From: Bradyrhizobium sp. CCBAU 53338
GTDB taxonomy: Bacteria > Pseudomonadota > Alphaproteobacteria > Rhizobiales > Xanthobacteraceae
Assembly: GCF_015291665.1 (NCBI RefSeq)
Contig: NZ_CP030048.1
Location: 3,410,001-3,474,000, forward strand
Reading direction: 5' to 3'
DNA: 64,000 nucleotides
The notes under the pieces were generated by a model. That model saw only the letters and a list, made by a program, of their open reading frames with translations. It was not told the DNA's origin and ran no database searches. Below are positions 1 through 8,315 of this stretch, piece by piece; the first letter of the stretch is position 1, and every line of letters starts with the position of its first letter. The position numbers and the translations under genes were made by a program.

Positions 1-1
1 G

Positions 2-1267
2 GCTTATAAGGGCCCGGCTACGCTGTTCGGCAAGTCCTTCATGACCGCATATTTTCCGATCGCGGATGCGACCGGCAAGGTCGTCGGCATTCTCTATGTC
101 GGCATTCCGATGGCGCAGTACGAGAGCATGCTTGGCCAGGCCATGTCGAGCATGGCGGTCGCGGCCGGCATCGCGGCCCTGCTGGTCCTGGTGCTCACCA
201 TGCTGGTCGTCCGCCGCATCACCAAGCCGCTCACCTCGGTTACCCGCTCGCTGACGGCGCTAGCCAACGGCCAGAGCGATGTCGCGATCGATTGCGAGGA
301 CCGTGCCGACGAGATCGGCGAGATCGCGCGTACCGTTGCGGTGTTTAAGAGCAATTCGCTGGAGCGGGCGCGGCTGCGCAGCGAGCAGGCGGAAGCCGCG
401 GCTGCCGCCGTCGAACAGCGCAAGGCCGACCTTCGCAACTTCGTTGCCGAATTCCGCGGCGGTGTCGGCGGCATCCTCGACAAGGTGCTGCATTCTTCCG
501 GCGAATTCGAGCGCGTGGCGCGGCAATTGACCGACACTGCGCGCTCCACCGCTGACCTGTCGGCGAAATCGGCCGGCGCGTCCGAGCAAGCTTCCGACCA
601 CGTCCGAGCGGCGGCGTCAGCGTCGGATGAGCTGTCGCAGTCGATCTCCGAAATCACCCGTCGCGTGCAGGAATCCAACGCGATTTCCGCCGAGGCGGTG
701 CAGCAGGCCGAGGCCACCGACCAGCGCATCGCGAAGCTCTCGGAAGCCGGCGCGCGCATCGGCGACGTCGTCAAGCTGATCACCTCGATTGCCGAGCAGA
801 CCAATCTCCTGGCGCTGAACGCGACCATCGAGGCCGCGCGCGCGGGCGATGCGGGCCGTGGCTTTGCGGTGGTGGCCCAGGAGGTCAAGACGCTCGCCGG
901 CCAGACCGCGAAAGCGACCGACGAGATCTCGACCCAGATCGCGAGCATGCAGCTTGCGACCGAGGAGTCCGTGACCGCAATCAAGGCGATAACCGAGACC
1001 ATTGAGCGCATCAGCGGCATTGCGGGCTCGATCTCGGCTGCGGTGGAGCAGCAGCGCAGCGCCACCCACAGCATCGCGGCCAGCGTTCGCGCCGCGGCCT
1101 CCGGCACGGCCGACGTCGCCGTCAATGTCCGCCATGCGGCCGAGGGCGCGAGCGAGACGGGCGAGACCTCGAGCCGGATGTTTGCCTCCGCCAAGGCCCT
1201 GTCGGGCGAGAGCCTGCATCTGAAGGCCGAGGTCGACGGCTTCCTCGACCGCGTGCAGGCGGCTTGA
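2..1267 (+). CDS. Methyl-accepting chemotaxis protein, 5' end outside window
   Basis: C-terminal part of a membrane chemoreceptor. The frame is open from base 2, so the start lies upstream. The first visible residues ([19 protein letters not shown], then [10 protein letters not shown]) look like the end of a Cache-type periplasmic sensor domain. A membrane segment follows at about visible residues 48-70, then a HAMP linker. The long coiled-coil signalling domain has the conserved hairpin tip [15 protein letters not shown] near residue 267, which contacts CheA and CheW. Seen: Cache remnant, TM, HAMP, MCP signal domain. Inferred: it reports an unknown small ligand to a chemotaxis or related pathway. 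No che genes are nearby. Confidence 0.93.
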   Translation, partial: AYKGPATLFGKSFMTAYFPIADATGKVVGILYVGIPMAQYESMLGQAMSSMAVAAGIAALLVLVLTMLVVRRITKPLTSVTRSLTALANGQSDVAIDCEDRADEIGEIARTVAVFKSNSLERARLRSEQAEAAAAAVEQRKADLRNFVAEFRGGVGGILDKVLHSSGEFERVARQLTDTARSTADLSAKSAGASEQASDHVRAAASASDELSQSISEITRRVQESNAISAEAVQQAEATDQRIAKLSEAGARIGDVVKLITSIAEQTNLLALNATIEAARAGDAGRGFAVVAQEVKTLAGQTAKATDEISTQIASMQLATEESVTAIKAITETIERISGIAGSISAAVEQQRSATHSIAASVRAAASGTADVAVNVRHAAEGASETGETSSRMFASAKALSGESLHLKAEVDGFLDRVQAA

Positions 1268-1359
1268 TCCCGGACTGGCGGACTGAAACCATCAGCCCGC
1301 CGTGACGTAACTGACGGCATGATGAACTGCCCGCAAAATGGCGGGCAGGGAGGCCGCCA

Positions 1360-1752
1360 GTGAACCGCATCGCCGTGCTTTACGTTGCAACCCTTGTCGT
1401 CCTGATCGGCCTGGACATCCTGTTCCTCGGCCTGATCGCCAAGGGCTTCTTCACCGCTGAAGTTGGCGACATGCTGGGCGAGCTGAAGCCTTTGCCCGCG
1501 ATCCTGTTCTATCTGCTCTACGTCGTCGGCATCCTGACCTTCGTCAGCGGCGCGACCGGCGCAACCTCGCAGTCAACGCTGTTATACGGCGCGCTGTTCG
1601 GGCTGTTTTGCTATGCGACGTTCGATCTCACCGCGCTGGCGCTGCTCAAGCACTGGAGCTGGCCGGTCGCGTTCCTCGACATCGGCTGGGGCGCGGTGGT
1701 GACCGCGGTCTCATCGACCGCGGGTCTGTTGGTGGCGGATCGTGTGACTTGA
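1360..1752 (+). CDS. DUF2177 family membrane protein
   Basis: A 130-residue integral membrane protein with about four hydrophobic segments. The pattern (LDILFLGL near residue 19, FYLLYVVGI near 50, FCYATFDLTALALLKHWSWPVAFLDIGWG near 85-112) is the DUF2177 signature; I recognise the family but know no proven function. The start is a GTG placed 7 bases after a strong GGGAGG ribosome site. It reads in the same direction as the chemoreceptor gene, 92 bases downstream, and is followed by a palindromic repeat instead of another gene. Confidence 0.85.
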   Translation: MNRIAVLYVATLVVLIGLDILFLGLIAKGFFTAEVGDMLGELKPLPAILFYLLYVVGILTFVSGATGATSQSTLLYGALFGLFCYATFDLTALALLKHWSWPVAFLDIGWGAVVTAVSSTAGLLVADRVT

Positions 1753-1755
1753 GAC

Positions 1756-1838
1756 CGTCATTCCGGGGACGGTCCGCAGGATCGAACCCGGAATCTCGAG
1801 ATCCCGGGTTCGATGCTGGCGCATCGCCCGGGATGACG
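1756..1838. repeat. Palindromic intergenic repeat (REP-like), family 1
   Basis: The outer arms CGTCATTCCGGGG and CCCGGGATGACG are imperfect inverted copies. Inside them is a second palindrome (ATCGAACCCGG...CCGGGTTCGAT) around CTCGAG. It lies between the convergent DUF2177 and peroxiredoxin genes and could also act as a terminator. Repeats of this type are, from memory, common between genes in Bradyrhizobiaceae. Confidence 0.7.
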
Positions 1839-1843
1839 ATTGA

Positions 1844-2503
1844 TCATTTAGGCTGCGGCACGATGCGGATATAGGGCTTCGGCTCCTTCCATCCCTGCGG
1901 ATAGATCGTCTTGGCCTCGTCGTTGGAGACCGAGCCCGCGATGATGACGTCGTCGCCCTGCGACCAGTCGGCCGGCGTTGCGACGCGATGCTTTGCGGTG
2001 AGCTGGAGCGAGTCGATCACGCGCAGGATCTCCTGGAAGTTCCGGCCCGTGGTCATCGGATAGACCAGCACCAGCTTGATCTTCTTGTCCGGCCCGATGA
2101 TGAACACGTTGCGGACGGTCTGGTTGTCGGCCGGCGTGCGGGTGAGGGGATCGCCCGAGGTCGAGGCCGGCAGCATGCCGTAGAGTTTGGAGACGTTGAA
2201 ATCGGTGTCGCCGATCATCGGGTAGTTCGGGGCGGCGCCTTGCGTCTCCTTGATGTCCTCCGACCATTTGGAGTGGCGGTCGACCGGATCGACCGAGAGG
2301 CCCATCAGCTTGACGCCGCGCTTGTCGAATTCCGGCTTCAACTTGGCGAGAGCGCCGAGCTCTGTCGTGCAGACCGGCGTGAAGTCCTTCGGATGCGAGA
2401 ACAGGAGCGCCCAACTGTTGCCGATCCAGTCATGGAACTTGATCTTCCCTTCGGTGGTCTCAGCTTCGAAGTCGGGGGCGGTGGCGCCGATCGGAAGTGT
2501 CAT
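1844..2503 (-). CDS. 1-Cys peroxiredoxin (Prx6 type)
   Basis: Thiol peroxidase that reduces H2O2, organic hydroperoxides and possibly peroxynitrite in the cytoplasm. The active-site motif is DFTPVCTTELG with the peroxidatic cysteine at residue 45. No other cysteine occurs in the 219 residues, so there is no resolving Cys and it must be a 1-Cys enzyme. Length and the C-terminal dimer-type extension (PADWSQGDDVIIAGSVS) fit the AhpC/Prx6 branch. The ATG start has GAGG about 8 bases upstream. No OxyR gene or linked reductase is next to it. Confidence 0.95.
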   Translation of the reverse strand: MTLPIGATAPDFEAETTEGKIKFHDWIGNSWALLFSHPKDFTPVCTTELGALAKLKPEFDKRGVKLMGLSVDPVDRHSKWSEDIKETQGAAPNYPMIGDTDFNVSKLYGMLPASTSGDPLTRTPADNQTVRNVFIIGPDKKIKLVLVYPMTTGRNFQEILRVIDSLQLTAKHRVATPADWSQGDDVIIAGSVSNDEAKTIYPQGWKEPKPYIRIVPQPK

Positions 2504-2895
2504 GGTTTGACCTCATCACATTGAAATTGCTTGAGAATTACTGTCAGGCCGTCGTGCCCAATATAAGGGCTTGGCGACCTCAAGTGAACGGCAACTGAAC
2601 TGCTTGAAGTAAAATGTGAATTCCTCCTCTGAAGGGCTGATTTCCGAGCACGTTTTTGTTACGGGGGCGCCTGCGGCGAAACATCTTCACCGGGGCTTCA
2701 CGGTGTCGATTGCCCCGATAATGCCTTTTATGACCCGCATCACGCCCGCCCGACGCTCTCCGGAACCGAAATGGTCCTCGCAGCGACCAATCGGCAACCA
2801 TGGAGAAAAGTCGCGATCCCCATATCGAATCATTAACCACCCCTTTACGCCAGCATGAAAATGCTGGTCGATCAGAAGAAATCTGGAAGTGAACT
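2504..2895. other. Intergenic region between divergent genes
   Basis: About 390 bases without a convincing gene; the ORFs here on both strands lack ribosome sites and family resemblance. It must hold the promoters of the peroxiredoxin gene (minus) and the 194-residue protein gene (plus). The visible elements are a CtrA-like box at 2833-2847 and a hairpin with arms CCAGCAT/ATGCTGG and a GAAA loop at 2850-2867, just before the plus-strand start. Confidence 0.6.
2833..2847 (+). promoter_or_regulatory. CtrA-like box upstream of the 2896 gene
   Basis: TTAA, seven bases (CCACCCC), then TTTA. This is one mismatch from the TTAA-N7-TTAA consensus of the alphaproteobacterial cell-cycle regulator CtrA, with the preferred CC after the first half-site. 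It lies 49 bases before the start of the 194-residue protein gene. Confidence 0.4.
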
Positions 2896-3480
2896 ATGTC
2901 CGCCGCACTGCCCAAGTCCGCTGAAAAGTCCGTTGAGTCGTCGTCCCTCGAACCGTCCTGCCGCGATACCGCAGCCCATGCCCTTGCCGTCGTCCGTGAC
3001 GGCGTGATCACGGGCGAAGGCCCGACCACCAAGGGCCGGGTTCACTTTTCCCGCTCCATCGATGCCGATGACACCGCCTGGTGCAAGCGCATCCTGACCG
3101 CCGCCGCGGTCAACGACCAGCCGGTCAGCCGCGCCGAAGCCGAGGCGCTGTTCGAGATCAACGAGGCTGCGACCGAGCGCGCCGACGGCGGGCGCTTCGA
3201 CGATTTGCTGGCCAAGGCCGTCGCCCATTACGCCGCGAGCGCCTCTGGCCTGAAGGTTCCCTCGCGCAGCGTCGCACTGGCGCAGGACACCGACATCGAG
3301 AGCTGGGCGCCGTCCTATGCCTCGAAGGTCAAGAGCGAGATGCTGGAGTGGATCGCCGGCCAGATGCGCGGCAAGCGCCAGAACAACCGCCGCCTGATGG
3401 CGCTGGTGGCGACCTTCCTGGGCGCCACCGCGCTGCCTCTGGCGGGCCAGTTGCCGAACGTGTTCGACATCGGCATGTAA
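2896..3480 (+). CDS. Hypothetical protein, 194 residues
   Basis: I do not recognise a family. The N-terminal 15-20 residues are Ser/Glu/Lys-rich. A mostly helical middle part follows with many acidic residues (RAEAEALFEINEAA near residue 77). A basic stretch (GQMRGKRQNNRRL near 155-167) precedes a single hydrophobic segment (MALVATFLGATALPLAG) close to the C terminus, suggesting a tail-anchored or membrane-associated protein. The ATG follows GGAAGTGAACT. A strong terminator begins 43 bases after the stop, so it is probably a single-gene transcript. The upstream CtrA-like box suggests possible cell-cycle control (inference). Confidence 0.75.
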   Translation: MSAALPKSAEKSVESSSLEPSCRDTAAHALAVVRDGVITGEGPTTKGRVHFSRSIDADDTAWCKRILTAAAVNDQPVSRAEAEALFEINEAATERADGGRFDDLLAKAVAHYAASASGLKVPSRSVALAQDTDIESWAPSYASKVKSEMLEWIAGQMRGKRQNNRRLMALVATFLGATALPLAGQLPNVFDIGM

Positions 3481-3523
3481 GGACCAAGACATTCGCGCGC
3501 CCCTCGCGGGGGCGCGAGAAAAG

Positions 3524-3551
3524 CGGCGGGGTTATTTCCCCGCCGTTTTTT
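3524..3551. terminator. Bidirectional terminator overlapping the 3' end of the phosphatase gene
   Basis: The stem CGGCGGGG (3524-3531) pairs with CCCCGCCG (3538-3545), with a six-T run directly after it on the plus strand. On the minus strand the same hairpin is followed by CTTTTCTC. The minus-strand stop codon sits in the loop. A second GC hairpin lies just before it at about 3495-3516. Confidence 0.8.
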
Positions 3552-5388
3552 GTTTGCCGGCGTCCGGCTCCAGGCCCAGCGTGCGGCCGGGGAAACCGGC
3601 GGCGTCGAAATAGCGCTGGCTGCCGACACGCTGGACGTTGAGCACGGTCTCCAGACCGTTCTCGGACTTCTTCTTTGACTTTTCGACGGACTTGAAGGCC
3701 TTCGGCACGATGCCGTTGGGCAGGGCCTCGGACATCACCCGGCCGACCAGACCGCCATTCCGCGAATCGCGCAGGCCGAGCAGCTGGGCCGCCGTCATGC
3801 CGACGTCGGCATTGCTGACCGGCAGCTCGTCGACATAGCCGGCTTTGAAGTCCGGACCGATCGCAGCCATGAAGTTGTAGGTGTCGCCGCGGCTGAAGCT
3901 GCCATGCATGCCCTGGCCCTGGCGCAGTACGGTGTCGGCGACCTGCACCGAGCAATTGGTCGGCGCCTCGCCGCATTCGCTGGCGTAGGAGCGGAAGTTG
4001 ACCACGATCGCCGGTGTCGGCGTCGCTGCCTTGCCGCGCAGATTGATGCTCGACAGCGGCATGGTGCCGGGGAAGCGGCCGAGCTGATCGTCCACGAACA
4101 GGCCGGAGACGTAGTCCTGCTCCATCAGCGCCTTGATGGTCCTGGCCGCCAGCTTCTTGTCCTTGCTCGGCAGGTAGATCAGGTCCGAGCCGCCGTTGGT
4201 GGCGACGACGAGGTCGGGCTTGGTCGGATCCTTGCCGAGGACGCCGTTACCGGCCTTCGGATGCGCGTTGCCGGTGACGGCCGCGTTCTTGTCGTTGGGG
4301 TCGAACAGCGGCAGGTCGAGCGCCTTGGCGAGGTCGAGAGCGACGAAGCCCATCGGCAGGAAGTCCTTCGGCGTGTCGCCATAGCTGACTTTGGCCGAGG
4401 GGCTGGTCTTGCTCTCCTTGGAGATGGTCGAGAAGCCGTGGTCGGCCTGGATCATGATGTTGGTGTTGGCGGCAAGCCCGAGCTCGTCCAGCGCCTTGCG
4501 GATCTGGGCGAGGTTGTTGTCGACATTCTTGATGCTCGCCATCGTGCTCGGGCCGTTGATGCCCGGCAGGATCTGATTGAGGCTGTCACCCTGGTTATGC
4601 TGGGTGCCGTCGGGATCGCGCGACCAGAACACCAGCACGAACGGCTTGTTGCGCGCCTTGAACATCGGCAGCACGACCTTGGTCGCAACGTCGGCGAAAT
4701 AGGCCTGTTGCACGACGTTGGCCGTCGTGGTGCCGGGCGTCTTGGCGTCGCCCGCCTTGGCGTTGTCGCCGCGGCTCGGAGCGACGAGGGGCAGGCCGGC
4801 CTTGGTCAGGGCGTCCTTCATCTCGTCCGACAATGCCACGCCGGCCTTGCCGCCGGTGGAATCGTCGATGACGATCGAGTGCTTGCCCGGCTTCTCCGGA
4901 TGATCGGTGTGGTCGAACTGAAAGGTCGGGCCGACCTTGCCGATCGCGGCCGTGCTCAGGCCCTTGTCGCGGGCCATCTTCAACACGGTTTCTTCGTTGA
5001 GATAGTCGCCCTTGAAATGCTCGTCGACGTCGCCGAGCACGGCGTCGTTCTCGATGAAGGGGACCACGGTGTCTCCGGCGGGTGCCGAGGTGTAGTTGGT
5101 CCAGATCGTGTTGGAGAACACCCCGGTGTCGCCGAGATAATGGCCGGTCGACATCGCCGAGCCGTTGGCCATCGTGAAGGTCGGGAACAGCGAATGCGAG
5201 TTCTTGAAGTTGACGCCCTTGTCGCGGACCTCGGCCATGGCAGGCGCGGTCTCGGGGGTGATCTTCAGCGCGCGCAGCCCGTCGGGAATGAACAGGATCA
5301 GGTTGCGGGGCGTGTTGTTCTCAGCGGAGGCAAATCCGGTGGACAGCACTGTCAATCCGGCTGACAGCAACACCAGTGAACGGCGCAT
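3532..5388 (-). CDS. Exported type I phosphodiesterase / alkaline phosphatase superfamily protein
   Basis: A 618-residue secreted hydrolase of the nucleotide pyrophosphatase/phosphodiesterase fold. The signal peptide (RRSLVLLSAGLTVLSTGFASAE) is followed by FIPDGLR, which carries the first metal ligand. FPTFTMANGSAMSTGHYLGD holds the nucleophilic threonine near residue 70, QADHGFS the metal-binding Asp/His, and HGSFSR near residue 515 another His. The substrate cannot be told from sequence; phosphodiesters, nucleotides or phosphonates are possible. The start is the ATG at 5388, which has AGGAG eight bases upstream; an in-frame TTG immediately before it is less likely. The C terminus ends inside a terminator hairpin shared with the convergent gene. 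Confidence 0.88.
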   Translation of the reverse strand: MRRSLVLLSAGLTVLSTGFASAENNTPRNLILFIPDGLRALKITPETAPAMAEVRDKGVNFKNSHSLFPTFTMANGSAMSTGHYLGDTGVFSNTIWTNYTSAPAGDTVVPFIENDAVLGDVDEHFKGDYLNEETVLKMARDKGLSTAAIGKVGPTFQFDHTDHPEKPGKHSIVIDDSTGGKAGVALSDEMKDALTKAGLPLVAPSRGDNAKAGDAKTPGTTTANVVQQAYFADVATKVVLPMFKARNKPFVLVFWSRDPDGTQHNQGDSLNQILPGINGPSTMASIKNVDNNLAQIRKALDELGLAANTNIMIQADHGFSTISKESKTSPSAKVSYGDTPKDFLPMGFVALDLAKALDLPLFDPNDKNAAVTGNAHPKAGNGVLGKDPTKPDLVVATNGGSDLIYLPSKDKKLAARTIKALMEQDYVSGLFVDDQLGRFPGTMPLSSINLRGKAATPTPAIVVNFRSYASECGEAPTNCSVQVADTVLRQGQGMHGSFSRGDTYNFMAAIGPDFKAGYVDELPVSNADVGMTAAQLLGLRDSRNGGLVGRVMSEALPNGIVPKAFKSVEKSKKKSENGLETVLNVQRVGSQRYFDAAGFPGRTLGLEPDAGKQKTAGK

Positions 5389-5604
5389 CAAAATCTCCTA
5401 GCGGTGAGGCGGCTTGGCCGCCGAACCGCGGCCCCCGGCAATCGTTTAGTTTTGCTGTGTGACGGTTTTGTTACAAGAGCGGATCGGCATGCAGAAGTGA
5501 CGGGGAGGCGGCCAGGCATCCTCGGATTCGTCATTGCGGGGGCGGACAGGCGGCACGAGACCCATTTCAAGGTTAGACACGGATAATCATCCTCGCGGCT
5601 TATC

Positions 5605-6165
5605 CGCCCGAGCTTTGCCTCAACACCTCACCCTCAAATGAAAGAGGGTGCAGGGAAGACCGGGTGCTGACCTGGCACCCGCGGTCCACTGTGCGAAGGT
5701 TGCGCTACAAGAGGCTGCACAGCGGCATACAGGTGAAGCCAAACATCCGGCCTTCCCTGCGCAGTGGTTTGACGGCTTATGTCGTGATCTCCCCGGGGAG
5801 CGATGTACTATTGCCCCCGTCGCCCTGCAGATGGCTGATGTGCGCGTCCGGTTGGACCTCGCACATCACCGCAAGGCTTGGCGCACAGGCTCCGGGCGCC
5901 AGGACCACACGATTTTGCCGTGCGTGGATCACACCGGTCGTGTGCGCGATGGTCTTGCTCACGGTTGCCCGCCCTGCAAAACCCTTCGCGCCGATGAGAC
6001 CCACGTCCACCACAGCCCGGCCCGCGTCGTGACGATCGCGATACGCCCCTCTTCCAAGGGCCGGGTTGCCGCGACACATACGCCATTTCCGAATTTCGGT
6101 AAAGCGGAATATTTTGAGCGGCCGGTCTCGACCAATGGATGGCGTGTTTTGCCGGTCAGGCACCG
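5605..6165 (+). repeat. Dispersed ~560-bp repeat, copy 1
   Basis: Clearly similar to the inverted segment 54622-55241. Shared landmarks in order: CGCCCGAGCTTTGC, GAGGGTGCAGGGAAG, a (G/T)GGCACCCGCGGTCC block, a GTTTGACGGCTTATG-type block, and near the end ACACATACGC(T)ATTTCCGAATTTCGGTAAAG followed by GGAATATTTT. Small ORFs exist in several frames but none has a ribosome site or family match, and the two copies do not preserve one frame. I read it as a non-coding or decayed repeat. Together with the REP element after it, it fills most of the 1-kb gap between the phosphatase gene and the gene at 6396. Confidence 0.8.
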
Positions 6166-6174
6166 CAAGGGGTT

Positions 6175-6240
6175 GTAGCCCGGATGGGGATTCTCGCGGC
6201 GCGGGCAGCGGCCCCGGATTTCGCTGGCTTCATCCGGGCA
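6175..6240. repeat. Palindromic intergenic repeat, family 2
   Basis: The ends GTAGCCCGGATG and CATCCGGGCAAC are inverted copies, with CCCCGGATTTCGCTGGC inside. It lies immediately after dispersed repeat copy 1. A relative of the same family is at 10241-10323. Confidence 0.7.
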
Positions 6241-6298
6241 ACGGTCGCCGGAAATGCCGGGCGTTCTGCCGCAGCCAGTTCTCTGTTAATCCCGTGCC

Positions 6299-6313
6299 TT
6301 AACCAATAATTAA
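6299..6313 (+). promoter_or_regulatory. CtrA box, exact TTAA-N7-TTAA
   Basis: TTAA-CCAATAA-TTAA matches the CtrA consensus exactly. A further TTAA lies nine bases before the first half-site. It is 83 bases upstream of the exported protein gene at 6396, a normal position for a CtrA-activated or CtrA-repressed promoter. Confidence 0.55.
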
Positions 6314-6395
6314 TTATACGTTTGCGGGCGGGCGACAGGGCGGCCTAGCGTGCGGTGGGGAGCCGCAATTTGCGAAGCCAGACGAGTTGGTGCGT

Positions 6396-6860
6396 ATCAT
6401 GATGTCCAGATCAGTTGGGGCGTTGTTCGCCTCTCTCAGCGCAGCCGCGCTGCTCCTTGCCGCCAGCGATAGTTTTGCACGACCGGGCGGCGCCGCCCCG
6501 CATGGCATGGTGGCCGCCGCCGCGCCGCCGGCCGCGGCACGACCGTCGATCTCGGCGGGTGCGCGGTTCCGCGGCCGCGGCAATCGCTTCAACAATCCCT
6601 GGGTCTACTGGCCCGGCGGCGGCGGGTTCTTCTACGACGGCGCGAGTCACAGCGAACCTTTCGTCGATGCGGGGCAGCCTGTCACCAACGACGTTCGCTA
6701 TACCTACACCTACGACGTTCCCTGGGACTGGGCACACCGCTTCCCGCCGAACGTCGTGCCATCCGACCGGCCCTATGTGTCGAGCTGCCCGACGGAGCAG
6801 GTGACCGTCCCCGGCCGTGGTGGTGTCGAGCACACCGTCAACATCACGCGCTGCTACTGA
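6396..6860 (+). CDS. Exported hypothetical protein, ~154 residues
   Basis: The N-terminal signal peptide (SVGALFASLSAAALLLAASDSFA) is followed by a Pro/Ala/Gly-rich linker and an aromatic-rich domain (NPWVYWPGGGGFFYDGAS, RYTYTYDVPWDWAHRFPP). It carries two cysteines near the C terminus (SSCPTEQ and TRCY) that could form a disulfide. No family is recognised; it is a periplasmic or surface protein by its signal. Starts at 6387 (GTG), 6396 or 6399 are all possible and none has a strong ribosome site. Converges with the gene at 6886-7200. Confidence 0.7.
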   Translation: MMMSRSVGALFASLSAAALLLAASDSFARPGGAAPHGMVAAAAPPAAARPSISAGARFRGRGNRFNNPWVYWPGGGGFFYDGASHSEPFVDAGQPVTNDVRYTYTYDVPWDWAHRFPPNVVPSDRPYVSSCPTEQVTVPGRGGVEHTVNITRCY

Positions 6861-6885
6861 GCAGCGCGCCGGGTTTCACCGAACG

Positions 6886-7200
6886 CTACAGGATGCCTGC
6901 CGCGGCTGCCTCGTCGCGGTCCGACTGTTTCTGCCTCACATTCGCCAGCTCGCGGCTGCAAGCCACAAACGCGTTTGTCCCCGGGCGCAGCCCGAACTGA
7001 CCGCAGACATCCCGATCCTCATTGGCAATGACGCGCGCGAGCTCCGCCTCGGCGGCGTCGCGCATCGCAGACGCCGAGACGAGCGTGTGCAGCCCGAGCG
7101 CCGTCACGACCGCAAGCAGCAGCGCAGCCGCAATCCCGAGGCGCTGGGTGTCGTCGGTCGTGTGTTGAGAGGGGCGGGCCTTGGTTCTGGCTTCGGTCAT
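6886..7200 (-). CDS. Small membrane-anchored hypothetical protein
   Basis: 104 residues when started at the ATG preceded by AGAGGA; a longer frame to 7260 lacks a ribosome site. One hydrophobic segment (LGIAAALLLAVVTALGLHTLV, about residues 22-42) is followed by a helical, charged region with two cysteines (EDRDVCGQFG and FVACSRELANV) and a basic/acidic tail. A single-pass inner-membrane protein with its C-terminal part outside is likely. No function known to me. Confidence 0.7.
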   Translation of the reverse strand: MTEARTKARPSQHTTDDTQRLGIAAALLLAVVTALGLHTLVSASAMRDAAEAELARVIANEDRDVCGQFGLRPGTNAFVACSRELANVRQKQSDRDEAAAAGIL

Positions 7201-7356
7201 GAAATCCTCTGGACGGAAAATATCGATGGTCGGAAAATGACGTTCGCGCCGGCCGGACAATTCGGCGGGCCGAACACCAATACACGCTGCATCGCAGCGG
7301 GCACGTGAAACAGATTACAAATTTCCGGCAGCATGGGCCGAAATTAAAAGTCGCTA

Positions 7357-8199
7357 TCAGCCCAGTTCAAAGCTGGTTACCCCGAACACGCGGTCGAGCC
7401 GCAATGACGCGATCGGTCCAGTGTACATTCGCGCCGTTTCGAACGTCGGCTTCAGCCTGAGGGATTCCGCAAGCGCCATAGCATCGCCGTTCATCGCGGG
7501 GATGTCGAGCACAATCTCGTTGCTTCCGGGACTCGCCAGCAAAGCCTGCAATACGGCCTCCGCCGAGGCGCGATCATCGGCCACCAGCGGGCCGATCTTG
7601 CGACCGCTCCGGCAGGGGCGGATCACGCCCCACGCGGCAAGCTTGCCGTCGCGCAGCAGTGCACGGCCGACGTGTCCCGGTGCGTTGATCCAGGCGCGCA
7701 AAAAGGCCGGGCGCGGGGCCGGGAAGACGGTGGCGTCGTCCGCTTGCACATGCGCGAACGGGATTGCGTCGAGCGCAACAACTGCGGCGGGCGGCTTCGG
7801 TGGCGCGGCAACGATGCCACCGCAGCGGATGTTGGCATAGGCCAGCTGGAAGCCGGACTTCCTGTAATTGTCCTGCTGGGCGACGACGCCGTCGAGCCCG
7901 ATCACGCGCGCGCCTGCATGCGCGATCGCGGCGTTCCAGATGCGCAGGCCGTGGCCTCTGCCGCGAAAGCCAGCGCGCACGATGTAGAATCCGAGGAACG
8001 CGAAGCGCTCGTCGTAGGTGACGCAGGAGACGGTTGCGACCGGCTCGCCGTCGATCTCGCCGACGAAGAAGCCCCGCGTATCGGGGATCGCGAAGCAGGC
8101 GGCATCGGCAAGGCCGGGATTCCAGCCCTCAGCCGCGGCCCAGTCGATCGCGACGGAGATCTCGTCGGGTCGCAAATTGCGGATCTGCAAATCGCTCAT
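7357..8199 (-). CDS. GNAT family N-acetyltransferase, two-domain YitH-like
   Basis: 280 residues. The N-terminal GNAT domain spans roughly residues 1-130, with the acetyl-CoA loop region FRGRGHGLRIWNAAI near residue 78-92. The C-terminal half (LRDGKLAAWGVIRPCRSGRKIGPLVADDRASAEAVLQALL) resembles the second domain of YitH/HolE-type acetyltransferases (Acetyltransf_18). Acyl acceptor unknown. The ATG start is at 8199. It is divergent from the SDR gene with a 116-base gap. Confidence 0.85.
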   Translation of the reverse strand: MSDLQIRNLRPDEISVAIDWAAAEGWNPGLADAACFAIPDTRGFFVGEIDGEPVATVSCVTYDERFAFLGFYIVRAGFRGRGHGLRIWNAAIAHAGARVIGLDGVVAQQDNYRKSGFQLAYANIRCGGIVAAPPKPPAAVVALDAIPFAHVQADDATVFPAPRPAFLRAWINAPGHVGRALLRDGKLAAWGVIRPCRSGRKIGPLVADDRASAEAVLQALLASPGSNEIVLDIPAMNGDAMALAESLRLKPTFETARMYTGPIASLRLDRVFGVTSFELG

Positions 8200-8315
8200 G
8201 TCGCGTCGCCTCGTGGCTATGGGCCTGTTGGCAAGTCTGGTTTGCGGGCAAGTGTAGCGGTAGAAGGCCTGACGACAGGCTGAGCCTCAACACCTTATCA
8301 CAGGGATATCCGGTC

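Noticed and set aside
3904..5364. 486-codon plus-strand open frame
   Set aside because: Antisense to the exported phosphodiesterase with clear signal peptide and catalytic motifs; no ribosome site or family match.
5648..6178. 176-codon frame in the dispersed repeat
   Set aside because: The second repeat copy does not keep this frame and there is no ribosome site; treated as non-coding repeat.
8226..8246. Sigma-54 promoter (TGGCAAG...TTTGC)
   Set aside because: Spacing between GG and GC is 12, not 10 bases.
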